Assembly (NCBI GenBank): GCA_039978075.1
Contig: JBDWCA010000002.1
Span: 558,001-622,000, forward strand
Direction of reading: 5' to 3'
Origin: Anderseniella sp039978075
GTDB lineage: Bacteria; Pseudomonadota; Alphaproteobacteria; Rhizobiales; Aestuariivirgaceae
Length of the DNA: 64,000 nucleotides
The translations under genes and the position numbers were made by a program. The notes under the pieces are model-generated. The model was not told the DNA's origin, did no database searches, and saw only the letters and a program-made list of their open reading frames with translations. Shown here piece after piece: positions 16,499-24,252 of the stretch; position 1 is the stretch's first letter, and every line of letters begins with the position of its first letter.

Positions 16499-18390
16499 AC
16501 TGCAATTGCCTCATCTTGCTGCGACAAAACCTGCAGGCCCGGTTCACCGAAATTCATGCCGTCTATGAACAGTTCCTGAAAGTCAGTACGTGCGGCCAGT
16601 GCCACGTGTTCGATTGTTCCCACCAGGGTTTCGGCACGTTCGATCTCGGCTTCTGACAGTGTTGCCATTTGTGCGCCCATCAGCGCGGCGTTGCCTGCAT
16701 AGGTGATCTTTTCCGGGTCCATTTCCGGCAACAGGCGAATTCTGACCGCGCTTTCAATATCGACATAGTTGCCAAAGCCGCCGCAAAGTAGCAGTTCGTC
16801 GACTTCTTCGGCGCTTACATTCATGGCCTTCATCAACATCATCACGCCGGAAAAAATCGCCGCTTTGGCCAGTTGCAACTGGCGTACATCGCCCTGGGTG
16901 AGAGAGATATCCTCGTCCTTTCCGCCCTGGATTTTCCAGACCAGTACGAATTCCTGACCGTGCTCGCCCTTGCGGATTCTGGTTGCCACCGCTTCGGGTA
17001 GATCATCCACAGATTTGATCGATCCCATCCGGTTCAGCACATTTGCATCTGACATCCGCGCGCAGGCCTCGATCAGGCCGGAACCACATATTCCCACTGC
17101 TGCGTCACCGCCGATGGTCTGGCAGGCGACATCTTCTGAAATGGTCACCCGCTCAATGGCACCAACCGCACCGCGCATGCCGTGACGGATTTGCGCGCCT
17201 TCAAAGGCAGGTCCGGCGGGCGCAGAACAGGCAATCAGCTTGTCTTTCGAACCCAGAACCATTTCGCCATTGGTGCCGATATCGACCAGCCCGCGTACGG
17301 TGTCACTGTCGTAAATCCGCGTCGACAACACGCACGCCAGCGCATCGGCCCCGACAAATCCTGCCAGGATCGGCAAAGTGCAGATATGGGCGCGCGGCGC
17401 AGATTTCAGCGGCAGGTCGCCGGCAGCTATGGTCTGGCCATCACGCACGGCCGGTGCATAGGGTGCGAGGCCGAGATAACTGACATCAATCCCCAGCAGG
17501 ATGTGATGCATGCAGGTATTGCCGACGATCACGATCTTGTAGATATGCTCGGCGGATACGTCGGCTTTTTCTGCCGCCTGCTTGACCAGGTCGTTTAAAC
17601 CGCTCAGCACTTTCCCGCGCAGTTGTGCCAGGTTCTTCGGCTTGAACTGTGCATAGGCAATCCGCGACATCAGGTCGGCCCCGAACGGCGCCTGCGGGTT
17701 CAACATGCCGACGGCAGCGAGTTCTTCGCCGGTTTCAAGATCCAGCAGCGACCCCACGATTGATGTGGTCCCGATATCAATGGCCATGCCGTAGGATTTC
17801 GCAGTTGTGTCTCCGACCTCGATATCGACAATCTTGCCGCGAAACAGGGTGGCGGTCAGCGCGCCCTTTTGCTCACGCAGTTTTGCCGGCAGGTCCTGCA
17901 GCAGGTTACCGGGCACCAGACGCGATTTCAGAGGCTCACCGATTGCCATGAACACTTCTTCGATGTCACTGGTCTGATGGTGCTCTGAAACGGGTGCTTT
18001 TGCGGTTATGGCAATCTTTTCGACGCCTGAGACCAGGTCAAGAGAAGCGGTCTCTACATGGCCGCCCAGCAGCTGATGGCCGGACTCCGACTTCGGCGGC
18101 ATCGGCTTGATTACGGTGTCGGCAACTATGCGGGTCTGGCAGGCCAGCCGGAATCGTTCGCGGATTTCCTCATGTCCCAACTGAACGGTATCGGCCACCG
18201 TTGGCGGCGGCATCGTTCCGTCAACAATTTTACAGCGGCAACTCCTGCAGCGCCCGCGCATTCCGCACGTCGCGGTGATCTCAACCCCGGACCGGTGCGC
18301 GGCTTCCAGCAGGGTTTCGCCACGGGTGGCGGTGATGGACTGTTCCTGCCCATCATCGGCCCTGATCCGGAGTTGAACTGTATCAGTCAT
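16495..18390 (-). CDS. Reductive activator of corrinoid proteins (RACo-like, [2Fe-2S] + ASKHA ATPase)
   Basis: The 631-residue protein starts with a plant-type [2Fe-2S] ferredoxin domain; ligands are probably Cys42, Cys48, Cys51 and Cys84. A linker domain and a large ASKHA actin-fold ATPase domain (DUF4445-type) follow, with phosphate motifs YGMAIDIGTTSIVG and VDIGTNGEM and the metal-site-like SAPAGPAFEGA. RACo proteins restore accidentally oxidised Co(II) corrinoid to Co(I) using ATP. This role is indispensable for corrinoid-dependent methyl transfer and fits the neighbouring corrinoid protein 9 bp upstream. Full length with all motifs present. Confidence 0.94.
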   Translation of the reverse strand: MTDTVQLRIRADDGQEQSITATRGETLLEAAHRSGVEITATCGMRGRCRSCRCKIVDGTMPPPTVADTVQLGHEEIRERFRLACQTRIVADTVIKPMPPKSESGHQLLGGHVETASLDLVSGVEKIAITAKAPVSEHHQTSDIEEVFMAIGEPLKSRLVPGNLLQDLPAKLREQKGALTATLFRGKIVDIEVGDTTAKSYGMAIDIGTTSIVGSLLDLETGEELAAVGMLNPQAPFGADLMSRIAYAQFKPKNLAQLRGKVLSGLNDLVKQAAEKADVSAEHIYKIVIVGNTCMHHILLGIDVSYLGLAPYAPAVRDGQTIAAGDLPLKSAPRAHICTLPILAGFVGADALACVLSTRIYDSDTVRGLVDIGTNGEMVLGSKDKLIACSAPAGPAFEGAQIRHGMRGAVGAIERVTISEDVACQTIGGDAAVGICGSGLIEACARMSDANVLNRMGSIKSVDDLPEAVATRIRKGEHGQEFVLVWKIQGGKDEDISLTQGDVRQLQLAKAAIFSGVMMLMKAMNVSAEEVDELLLCGGFGNYVDIESAVRIRLLPEMDPEKITYAGNAALMGAQMATLSEAEIERAETLVGTIEHVALAARTDFQELFIDGMNFGEPGLQVLSQQDEAIAV

Positions 18391-18399
18391 ATAATGGAC

Positions 18400-19107
18400 T
18401 TATGCCCACGCTCCTCTCTGCTCGGTGATCAATTGGCGGGCCAGCTTGACCGCTTCCATCGCATCACGTCCCCAACCGTCGGCGCCGCATTCGTCGGCCC
18501 ATTCCTGGGTGGTTGGCGCGCCACCGATGAGGATGTGCACCTTGTCGCGATGGCCCGCCTTTTCAAACTCGTCGATGGTGACTTTCTGATAATAGACGGT
18601 TGTCGACAACAGTGCAGAGAACCCGATCATGTCGGCTTTTTCCTCAGCGGCCGTTTCGATGAACTTGTCGGGATGCACGTCGGTCCCCAGATTGATCACG
18701 TTGAAACCGGCGTTTTCCAGCATGATTGTCACGATTGACTGGCCGATATCGTGCATGTCGCCCAGAACGGTGCCCATGACGAATGTGCCGAGCGGTTTTT
18801 CGTCATTGGCCGCCAGCAGGGGCCTGATCAGCGCCAGTCCGGCCTTCATCGCGCGTGCGGTAATCAGCATTTCCGGTATGAAAATGATCTGTTCGGAAAA
18901 CCGGTCTCCCTGCAGGTTGAATCCGGGAAACAGGCCGTCGTCCAAAATCACACGCGGGTCAATCCCCGCATCGATCGCTTCTTGTACACGATCATGGGAG
19001 TACCCATGATCGCCTTCTTCAACGGCTTCCCATAAGGTTGCCCATTCCCAGCCGTCAACGGCCCGCTCTTCCCAACCTTCCGGTATCTCGAGCACAGGTT
19101 CGCTCAT
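18400..19107 (-). CDS. Second corrinoid (B12-binding) methyltransferase protein
   Basis: The 235-residue protein has an N-terminal cap (about residues 20-100) and a B12-binding Rossmann domain. GDMHDIGQS contains His119, the axial cobalt ligand, and later motifs are GFSALLSTT and LIGGAPTTQEWADECGADGW. Length is typical for MtaC/MtbC-like shuttle proteins. It lies 10 bp downstream of the second URO-D methyltransferase, exactly paralleling the 691-2076/1-672 pair. The two pairs probably serve successive or alternative methyl donors. Confidence 0.94.
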   Translation of the reverse strand: MSEPVLEIPEGWEERAVDGWEWATLWEAVEEGDHGYSHDRVQEAIDAGIDPRVILDDGLFPGFNLQGDRFSEQIIFIPEMLITARAMKAGLALIRPLLAANDEKPLGTFVMGTVLGDMHDIGQSIVTIMLENAGFNVINLGTDVHPDKFIETAAEEKADMIGFSALLSTTVYYQKVTIDEFEKAGHRDKVHILIGGAPTTQEWADECGADGWGRDAMEAVKLARQLITEQRGAWA

Positions 19108-19117
19108 AACTATCTCC

Positions 19118-20287
19118 TCAGTTCAACGGGTATTTGCCGTAGGTCCCAAATTCCCGTTGGGCCTCGATCAGTGTGTAGATGTTCTGGATCGGAACATCGG
19201 CGAGTATGTAGTGCGATGGCGAGAAGATGTATCCGCCTCCGGTAGCCAGGTTCTTCATGGTTTCCAGAACCCCGTTGCGCACAGCTTCAACCTGGCCGCG
19301 CGGCAGCAGGTTCTGCACATCAAAGCCGCCGATCAGCGCAAGGTCGTTGCCAAATTTGCGCTTGATGCCGACCTGATCCTTGTTGCCACCGACAGGTTGC
19401 ATCAGGCCTGACAGATCAACGCCCAACTCAACCATGTCAGGGATGATGGGCGAGTAGTCACCACACGAGTGCAGCTTGATGTACAGGTCGCTGTTGGCCT
19501 TGCGGAACTCCTTGAACATGTAGTCAAACCTGGGCTTGGCCAGTTCGCGCCATTGGTCCGGCGAAATCATCATTCCCTGCTGGGCGCCGACATCATCGCC
19601 AACACGGATCATATCGACCCCCATCGCAATCACGTTTTTGCCAAGTTCGGTGTAGTATTCGATCAATCCGTCCAGAACCTCATTGATCAGGTGAGGTTTG
19701 TCGAACGTCATCAGGAAAAAATTCTGCGTACCGACGATGTGAGCGTAAGCCGCTTCGATCAGTGTCGATGAAAGATCGACGATGATATAGTAATCATCCT
19801 GGTACTTGTCGCACAGCTCCCTGATCGGCGCCAGCATGGCCGGGTCGGCCGGGTCTGGCCAAGCATAGTTCTTGAGCTCTTCTTCAGATTTGATCGGGTG
19901 AAAGTTTGGAAAATTTTCCGGTACGATCTTGGCTGGACCCCAGAAATCCTGGGTCTTGGCGAATGCTATCTCTTCTTCAGCGGTGCGGCCTTCCAGGCCC
20001 GACTTGCCGTAGCCTACGCCGAAGTGATTGTGCCAGGTTTCGCCGATCTCGATATGACGGTGCGAGAAGTCTGCATTGATTCCGATCTGGTAAATGATCG
20101 CATCATTGCCAAGCCGCAATTCCAGTTCCGGGTTGTGCTTGCGACCGGTGCCGGCATCGTCGATCCCGTAGATGCGGGCCAGCTTGGCCTTGGCTTCGGC
20201 CTTCATTCTGTACATGACAGGAACCCGGTCGACCGGCTCTCGCCGAACCGCGCGCGCAAAGCGTTCCCTTGGTGAAAGTTCCTTCAT
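19118..20287 (-). CDS. URO-D family corrinoid methyltransferase, second copy
   Basis: This 389-residue member of the uroporphyrinogen decarboxylase superfamily has a typical N-terminus (SPRERFARAVRREPVDRVPVMYR), HSCG with His273 and Cys275 as probable zinc ligands, and a C-terminal FSPSHYILADVPIQN segment. It is about 70 residues shorter than the copy at 691-2076 and only distantly similar, so they are not a recent duplication. It has its own promoter region carrying a 19-bp palindrome, and heads the unit with the corrinoid protein, RACo, CobW and GntR. It likely methylates the corrinoid protein from substrate or moves methyl onward. Confidence 0.9.
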   Translation of the reverse strand: MKELSPRERFARAVRREPVDRVPVMYRMKAEAKAKLARIYGIDDAGTGRKHNPELELRLGNDAIIYQIGINADFSHRHIEIGETWHNHFGVGYGKSGLEGRTAEEEIAFAKTQDFWGPAKIVPENFPNFHPIKSEEELKNYAWPDPADPAMLAPIRELCDKYQDDYYIIVDLSSTLIEAAYAHIVGTQNFFLMTFDKPHLINEVLDGLIEYYTELGKNVIAMGVDMIRVGDDVGAQQGMMISPDQWRELAKPRFDYMFKEFRKANSDLYIKLHSCGDYSPIIPDMVELGVDLSGLMQPVGGNKDQVGIKRKFGNDLALIGGFDVQNLLPRGQVEAVRNGVLETMKNLATGGGYIFSPSHYILADVPIQNIYTLIEAQREFGTYGKYPLN

Positions 20288-20311
20288 GGTGTTGGTCCTC
20301 TTGGCTTGTAT

Positions 20312-20330
20312 AATATATCAACTATATATT
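20312..20330 (-). promoter_or_regulatory. Palindromic operator copy 1, upstream of the URO-D/corrinoid unit
   Basis: AATATAT-CAACT-ATATATT is a perfect 7-bp inverted repeat with a 5-nt spacer, 25 bp before the URO-D start. Read on the minus strand it matches 17 of 19 positions of the palindrome at 21383-21401. A shared regulator is implied; the GntR at 14823 is the nearest candidate, ArsR an alternative. Confidence 0.65.
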
Positions 20331-20369
20331 CTTAGCATACGAGCCGGGCAATTCAACACCTAATTCACT

Positions 20370-21035
20370 TCAGTCTGTTTTTTGCGTCAGGCCGAAGACA
20401 CCGGAGCGTGACATCTTCGGTGACATGGCGCACATTTGCGACAGCGAAACCGGAAGCTCCGCGTCACCAAACATCTCAAACAACTGTTTTTGCTGCCACA
20501 GGTCCCAGCTCACGCGTCCCTCTCCGTCGGGACTGGGGTACTCGTATCCAGGCCCCATTCGCAACGAAACGTCCCAACCTTGCCCGGCAAACTCTTCCTT
20601 GAGGTGCCGGGAGAATTGCCGGGTAGCGCTTTCGATTGTGAGCCAGCCTGCCGTTTCCAGAAAAAGCGCCTCCAGAGGCTCAAAAACCTCATTCACAAGG
20701 TTGACGACCTTGTCATCCAGGTCCGGACCAATGGTCATGACAAAAGCCACCAGATAGTCACACTCGGACAAATGTCTTTCAAACGCTCCACACTGAAATT
20801 CAATACCGCCGGAGACAGACATTCGACCCATATTTAGCGATTCTATGGGCAAAATGACATATCGTGCATCCGGAGAGGCGAGCTCGATGGCGTTCTCGCA
20901 GGCATCTTCTGCGGCCTTTGTTATGATGGGGCGGATTTTTGACAGATCGCGGTACTTGTGCACCCGCAGGACGCGTGACGCCGCAATCGGTGGTGGTGGG
21001 CACGCCCAGGAACTTACAATGTCATTTTGAATCAT
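20370..21035 (-). CDS. MetH-activation-domain-like (B12-dependent methionine synthase reactivation) protein
   Basis: The 221-residue free-standing protein resembles the activation domain of cobalamin-dependent methionine synthase: a helical N-terminus, MRMGPGYEYPSPDGEGRVSWDLWQQKQLFEMFG in the centre and a closing LSQMCAMSPKMSRSGVFGL (the usual MxPxxSxSG motif). In MetH this domain binds S-adenosylmethionine for reductive methylation of Co(II). Free-standing versions occur beside corrinoid methyltransferases. It lies downstream of the small 'virulence factor' protein and upstream of the URO-D unit. It may recognise the corrinoid protein during reactivation together with RACo. Confidence 0.82.
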   Translation of the reverse strand: MIQNDIVSSWACPPPPIAASRVLRVHKYRDLSKIRPIITKAAEDACENAIELASPDARYVILPIESLNMGRMSVSGGIEFQCGAFERHLSECDYLVAFVMTIGPDLDDKVVNLVNEVFEPLEALFLETAGWLTIESATRQFSRHLKEEFAGQGWDVSLRMGPGYEYPSPDGEGRVSWDLWQQKQLFEMFGDAELPVSLSQMCAMSPKMSRSGVFGLTQKTD

Positions 21036-21063
21036 GTAGCGAATTCACCTGCTGGAACGAGTA

Positions 21064-21348
21064 TCAACTGTTCGCGATGGCAGCGGCCTTGATGTCTTCA
21101 TATTTTGCTTCGATTTCAGCTGCCAGATTTGCTGCGGCCTGCTCGGGTGCGTCTTCGGACTCGGGCTGCTTTTCCTTTTGCCAGTGCAGAAGATAATCAT
21201 CCGATCCATCCAGCTTGCGCCGCATCGCGACCAGGTCAATCAACTCCTGGAACCGCATGCTCAACTCTATCTTGTGTTTTTTTGGTCCATCGCGCGCTTC
21301 GACCACAGAAGGTATTTCTTGCCAGCACAGCAGGGTCAGCTTGGTCAT
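21064..21348 (-). CDS. Small 'virulence factor' family protein (PF13769-like)
   Basis: The 94-residue protein begins MTKLTLLCWQEIPSVVEAR and continues with MRFQELIDLVAMRRKLDGSDDYLLHW, the pattern of the small family labelled 'virulence factor' in databases. The label is historical and no biochemical role is established. The C-terminal third is acidic and helical. Members are often found beside corrinoid/folate methyl-transfer genes, as here. It is the first gene leftward from the divergent promoter holding a palindromic operator, and is probably co-transcribed with the MetH-activation-like gene. Confidence 0.75.
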   Translation of the reverse strand: MTKLTLLCWQEIPSVVEARDGPKKHKIELSMRFQELIDLVAMRRKLDGSDDYLLHWQKEKQPESEDAPEQAAANLAAEIEAKYEDIKAAAIANS

Positions 21349-21382
21349 TTTTTCATCCTGGTTTTCGATCAGATGTGCATAT

Positions 21383-21401
21383 TATATATAGTTTATATAT
21401 T
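21383..21401. promoter_or_regulatory. Palindromic operator copy 2, in the divergent promoter of the aio operon
   Basis: TATATATAGTTTATATATT lies between the divergent starts at 21348 (minus) and 21426 (plus). It differs from the minus-strand sequence at 20312-20330 at only 2 of 19 positions. It could control both the leftward small gene unit and the rightward metF-aioBA operon. Confidence 0.65.
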
Positions 21402-21425
21402 TTGTGAACCCATTACAGTGTAACC

Positions 21426-22109
21426 ATGACGCCCGATCAACTCAAATCCATCACTGTGCGCACCTCGCCGCCGCTGGTGCCGGAAATTTCAGTGGCGGGT
21501 CTTCCGCGCCCTCAAACCTTTGAAAGCTTCAGAGCGCAACACCACGATATTGTCGGAGCCGCGACCCCGTACTGGATTGTTGCGTGGCCTGGTGGCCAGG
21601 GCCTGGCGCGCTTTCTCCTGGACACGCCGCAACTGGTGTCACAAAGGCGGGTTGTCGATCTGGGCTGCGGTAATGGTCTTGTCGCCATTGCAGCCGCCAT
21701 GGCCGGTGCGCGATCGGTGCTTGCGGTCGATGTCGACCCGAACGCGCTGGTCTGCGCCCGGGACAATGCCAGCCTCAACAAGGTGGATATCGAGGTCACA
21801 AGGGCTGACCTGAGAAGTTTCAAACCCGATCCCGGCGACCTGATTTGCATCGGCGACCTCTGGTACGATCAGGCAACGGGACGGCTGGCAACGGCGTGTC
21901 TGGCCCGGATGCACAGCGATCACTGTTCAAGCTTGTTTTGCGACGCAGGCCGGTCGTATCGTCCGCGGTCCGACGTCACCTGCCTGAAGACCTATGATCT
22001 GCCTGTATCCCGGGAGTTTGAGAGTTCTTCAGAGTTGTCGCTGCGGATTTGCACCCTCAAGCTCGCGAACATTCATTCGATGCATACCGGGCATGTGCCA
22101 CACGTCTAG
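21426..22109 (+). CDS. Class I SAM-dependent methyltransferase (ETFB-lysine/Nnt1-like)
   Basis: The 227-residue protein has SAM motif I VVDLGCGNGLVAIAAAMAGA, motif II VLAVDVDPNALVCARDNA and GDLICIGDLWYD, a pattern like protein-lysine methyltransferases of the ETFB-KMT/Nnt1 group. It is cysteine-rich (about ten) in its second half. It does not show the ArsM arrangement of As-binding cysteines, so arsenite methylation is not supported. It is the first gene of the plus-strand operon containing metF-like and aioBA. It may modify a protein partner; substrate unknown. Confidence 0.75.
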   Translation: MTPDQLKSITVRTSPPLVPEISVAGLPRPQTFESFRAQHHDIVGAATPYWIVAWPGGQGLARFLLDTPQLVSQRRVVDLGCGNGLVAIAAAMAGARSVLAVDVDPNALVCARDNASLNKVDIEVTRADLRSFKPDPGDLICIGDLWYDQATGRLATACLARMHSDHCSSLFCDAGRSYRPRSDVTCLKTYDLPVSREFESSSELSLRICTLKLANIHSMHTGHVPHV

Positions 22110-22176
22110 TCCTTTCACTGAAACTGTGACGAACTTTCCTGGCGATAAACAAAAAGCCCATTTTTGCGGGGACCTC

Positions 22177-22749
22177 ATGGCCTGGAAACGATTTCCGATT
22201 CCGGAGTTTGATCATCGCCCCTTGCGGGGGCTGACATACACTCCTCCGGTGCCGATTTCAAAAGCCGACGAAGACAGTCTTGTGGCTGCCGCATTGTCCG
22301 GTGATCAGTCGGGAGTGGGCGCCTATGCGGTTGAGCCGAATGCGGGGCTGCTTGAAAAACTGTCGTTCAACGGTGACCACCGGCAGATGATCATGTGCAT
22401 CCTTCCACAAGCCGACTGTCGACTGCTTGGTCGGTCGATGGCCTGGTACAATCAGCGTGCCTATGTTCTGGACGGCAATTCCGCAGACGCGGAGATTATT
22501 CATGAATGGCGCACGCCACGCACCCACAATACCCGGCTTGGTCCTGATGACGGTGTGCCCGTAAACCGACAGGTTATTTACCTGCTGAGCGGACGCATCC
22601 TGGAAGACGAGGACCGCGGTAACCGCGTCATGATCGACGCAGATTGGTCGCCCGGTAACGGACGGGACGGCTACCGGATTCTGGCAGGCTGTGACAAGGG
22701 CGACGACAACTTTCACGACAGCTGTCTGATGGTCAGTTGGCCCGCATAA
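22177..22749 (+). CDS. Unrecognised 190-aa protein in the metF-aio operon
   Basis: ATG 22177 begins MAWKRFPIPEFDHRPLRGL. I recognise no family. The protein is soluble, mostly beta-predicted, rich in charged residues (RILEDEDRGNRVMIDADW) and lacks a signal peptide or clear catalytic motif. Conserved-looking pieces are PLRGLTYTPP and GCDKGDDNFHDSCLMVSW. It sits between the SAM methyltransferase and the MetF-like reductase, 68 bp after the former. Its placement suggests a pathway-specific part, making it a good candidate for a new component. Confidence 0.65.
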   Translation: MAWKRFPIPEFDHRPLRGLTYTPPVPISKADEDSLVAAALSGDQSGVGAYAVEPNAGLLEKLSFNGDHRQMIMCILPQADCRLLGRSMAWYNQRAYVLDGNSADAEIIHEWRTPRTHNTRLGPDDGVPVNRQVIYLLSGRILEDEDRGNRVMIDADWSPGNGRDGYRILAGCDKGDDNFHDSCLMVSWPA

Positions 22750-22781
22750 CCGAAACATCTGAAAAACCGGGATACAACGCG

Positions 22782-23705
22782 ATGCACCAGGTGCTCCAGA
22801 GTCAGTCTGACGTCTTACACGAAGCTCAGGCCATTATCGATCTGATGTCCGGTTTCACGGTTGAAACCACTCCGGCGTCCGCCGCCAAGGTAGAAGATTT
22901 CCGCACCATGCTGCGGCCCGGTACGACCGTCTACATCACCTTCCTGCCCGGATCCGATTACAACGACACCATCGCGACCGCCAAGCGCCTGCGCGACGAA
23001 GGTTTTGAACCGGCGCCGCATTTCGCGGCCCGTTCGATTGAAAGCGCTGCGATGTTTGAAGACTACATTGCGCGGGCAGCCGGCGAGGCCGGTGTCGACC
23101 ATGTGCTGGCAATAGCAGGCGCGCTGGAAAAGCCGCTCGGCCCATACTCAGACTCGACCGAACTTCTGGACACAGGGTTGTTCGACAAGCATGGTATCAG
23201 GCAGATCGGTGTGGCCGGCCATCCGGAAGGAAGCCCGGACATGTCTGACAAGGCCATCGCGGATGCCGTGGCGTGGAAAAATGCTTATGCTGAGCGCACC
23301 GACGCCAGGATGCATCTGGTTACCCAGTTCGCCTTTGAGGCGGGCCCGATAATAGCGTGGGACAAGGCCCTGCGTGCGGCAGGCAATAACCTGCCAATCC
23401 GGGTAGGTATTCCCGGTATCGCAAAGCTTCAGACTCTTCTCAAATACGCCGTGTTCTGTGGTGTCGGTAACTCGATCAATTTCCTCAAAAAGCAGGCCGG
23501 CAACGTTACCAAGCTCGTCAAGCAACAAGAGCCTGACCAGCTTGTCCGCGACCTTGCGCACTACCGGGCAACAGATCCGGAGTGCGGCATCGAGGGCGTT
23601 CATATGTATCCGCTCGGAGGCCTGCAGAAATCGGCAGAATGGAGCTTTGCGGTCAGTGATGGTACGTTTAAACTGAACCGCAAAGGTTTTAAAACAACCC
23701 CCTAA
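22782..23705 (+). CDS. Methylenetetrahydrofolate reductase-like protein (MetF family)
   Basis: From ATG 22782 the protein has 307 residues with MetF TIM-barrel features: GFTVETTPASAAKVEDF, TTVYITFLPGSDYNDTIATAKRLRDEGFEPAPHFAAR and VTQFAFEAGPIIAWDKALR. The last corresponds to the Q-F/F-D folate-FAD region, and the GVAGHPEGSPD segment is diagnostic. A TTG at 22737 is an alternative start. MetF interconverts 5-methyl-THF and 5,10-methylene-THF. In demethylation pathways it runs in the oxidative direction, feeding methyl carbon into folate oxidation. Only 36 bp separate it from aioB, so methyl oxidation and arsenite oxidation genes share a transcript. Confidence 0.9.
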   Translation: MHQVLQSQSDVLHEAQAIIDLMSGFTVETTPASAAKVEDFRTMLRPGTTVYITFLPGSDYNDTIATAKRLRDEGFEPAPHFAARSIESAAMFEDYIARAAGEAGVDHVLAIAGALEKPLGPYSDSTELLDTGLFDKHGIRQIGVAGHPEGSPDMSDKAIADAVAWKNAYAERTDARMHLVTQFAFEAGPIIAWDKALRAAGNNLPIRVGIPGIAKLQTLLKYAVFCGVGNSINFLKKQAGNVTKLVKQQEPDQLVRDLAHYRATDPECGIEGVHMYPLGGLQKSAEWSFAVSDGTFKLNRKGFKTTP

Positions 23706-23741
23706 ACACAGATGGCGACAGGGCGAAGGTGAAATAGGTCC

Positions 23742-24248
23742 ATGAAAAACAGCGAAAATGGTTCCCGCGTAAACCGTCGCCAGGTTCTCTCGATCGGTGC
23801 TGCTTCCGGGCTTGCCGCCGGCCTCGGGTCACAGGTTCCCAGTCCGGCACAAGCACAGACCAAGTCGATGCCGACGCTGGAGATAGCCAGCCTGGCTGAT
23901 CTGAAGCCGGGTACAGAGCTTGATTTCAATTACCCGGACGATGATTCACCGGCGGTTCTGCTGGCAATGAGCGGTCCCGTCGAAGACGGTATTGGCCCGG
24001 ATCAGAACATTGTCGCCTTCTCGGCTCTGTGTACACACAAGGGCTGTAACGTGGTCTGGCATGAAGATCAGAAAGTACTGGTTTGCCCGTGCCACTGGTC
24101 CAGCTTCGACCCGACCAAGAAAGGCCGCATGATCATCGGCCAGGCAAGTTCAGGTCTTCCGCAAATTACCCTGGCGATCGATGACGGCAAGGTCAAAGCG
24201 ACAGGCGTATCCGGGTTGATCTATGGTCGCCAGACAAATGTGATATAG
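23742..24248 (+). CDS. aioB: Arsenite oxidase small (Rieske) subunit
   Basis: This 168-residue protein has a twin-arginine signal (VNRRQVLSIGAASG, Arg12-Arg13) ending in an Ala-rich cleavage region near residue 40. The Rieske domain follows: CTHKGC (Cys97, His99) and CPCHWSSF (Cys115, His118) bind [2Fe-2S]. Cys102 and Cys117 could form the structural disulfide. The C-terminus SGLIYGRQTNV matches AioB. The subunit passes electrons from AioA to a periplasmic acceptor, and the TAT signal also exports the signal-less AioA. The aioB-aioA order is canonical. No cytochrome c gene follows, so the acceptor lies elsewhere. Confidence 0.93.
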   Translation: MKNSENGSRVNRRQVLSIGAASGLAAGLGSQVPSPAQAQTKSMPTLEIASLADLKPGTELDFNYPDDDSPAVLLAMSGPVEDGIGPDQNIVAFSALCTHKGCNVVWHEDQKVLVCPCHWSSFDPTKKGRMIIGQASSGLPQITLAIDDGKVKATGVSGLIYGRQTNVI

Positions 24249-24252
24249 CCGG

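Noticed and set aside
21426..22109. Arsenite methyltransferase ArsM as identity of the SAM methyltransferase
   Set aside because: The conserved ArsM cysteine arrangement is not present and the motifs fit ETFB-KMT/Nnt1-type enzymes better.
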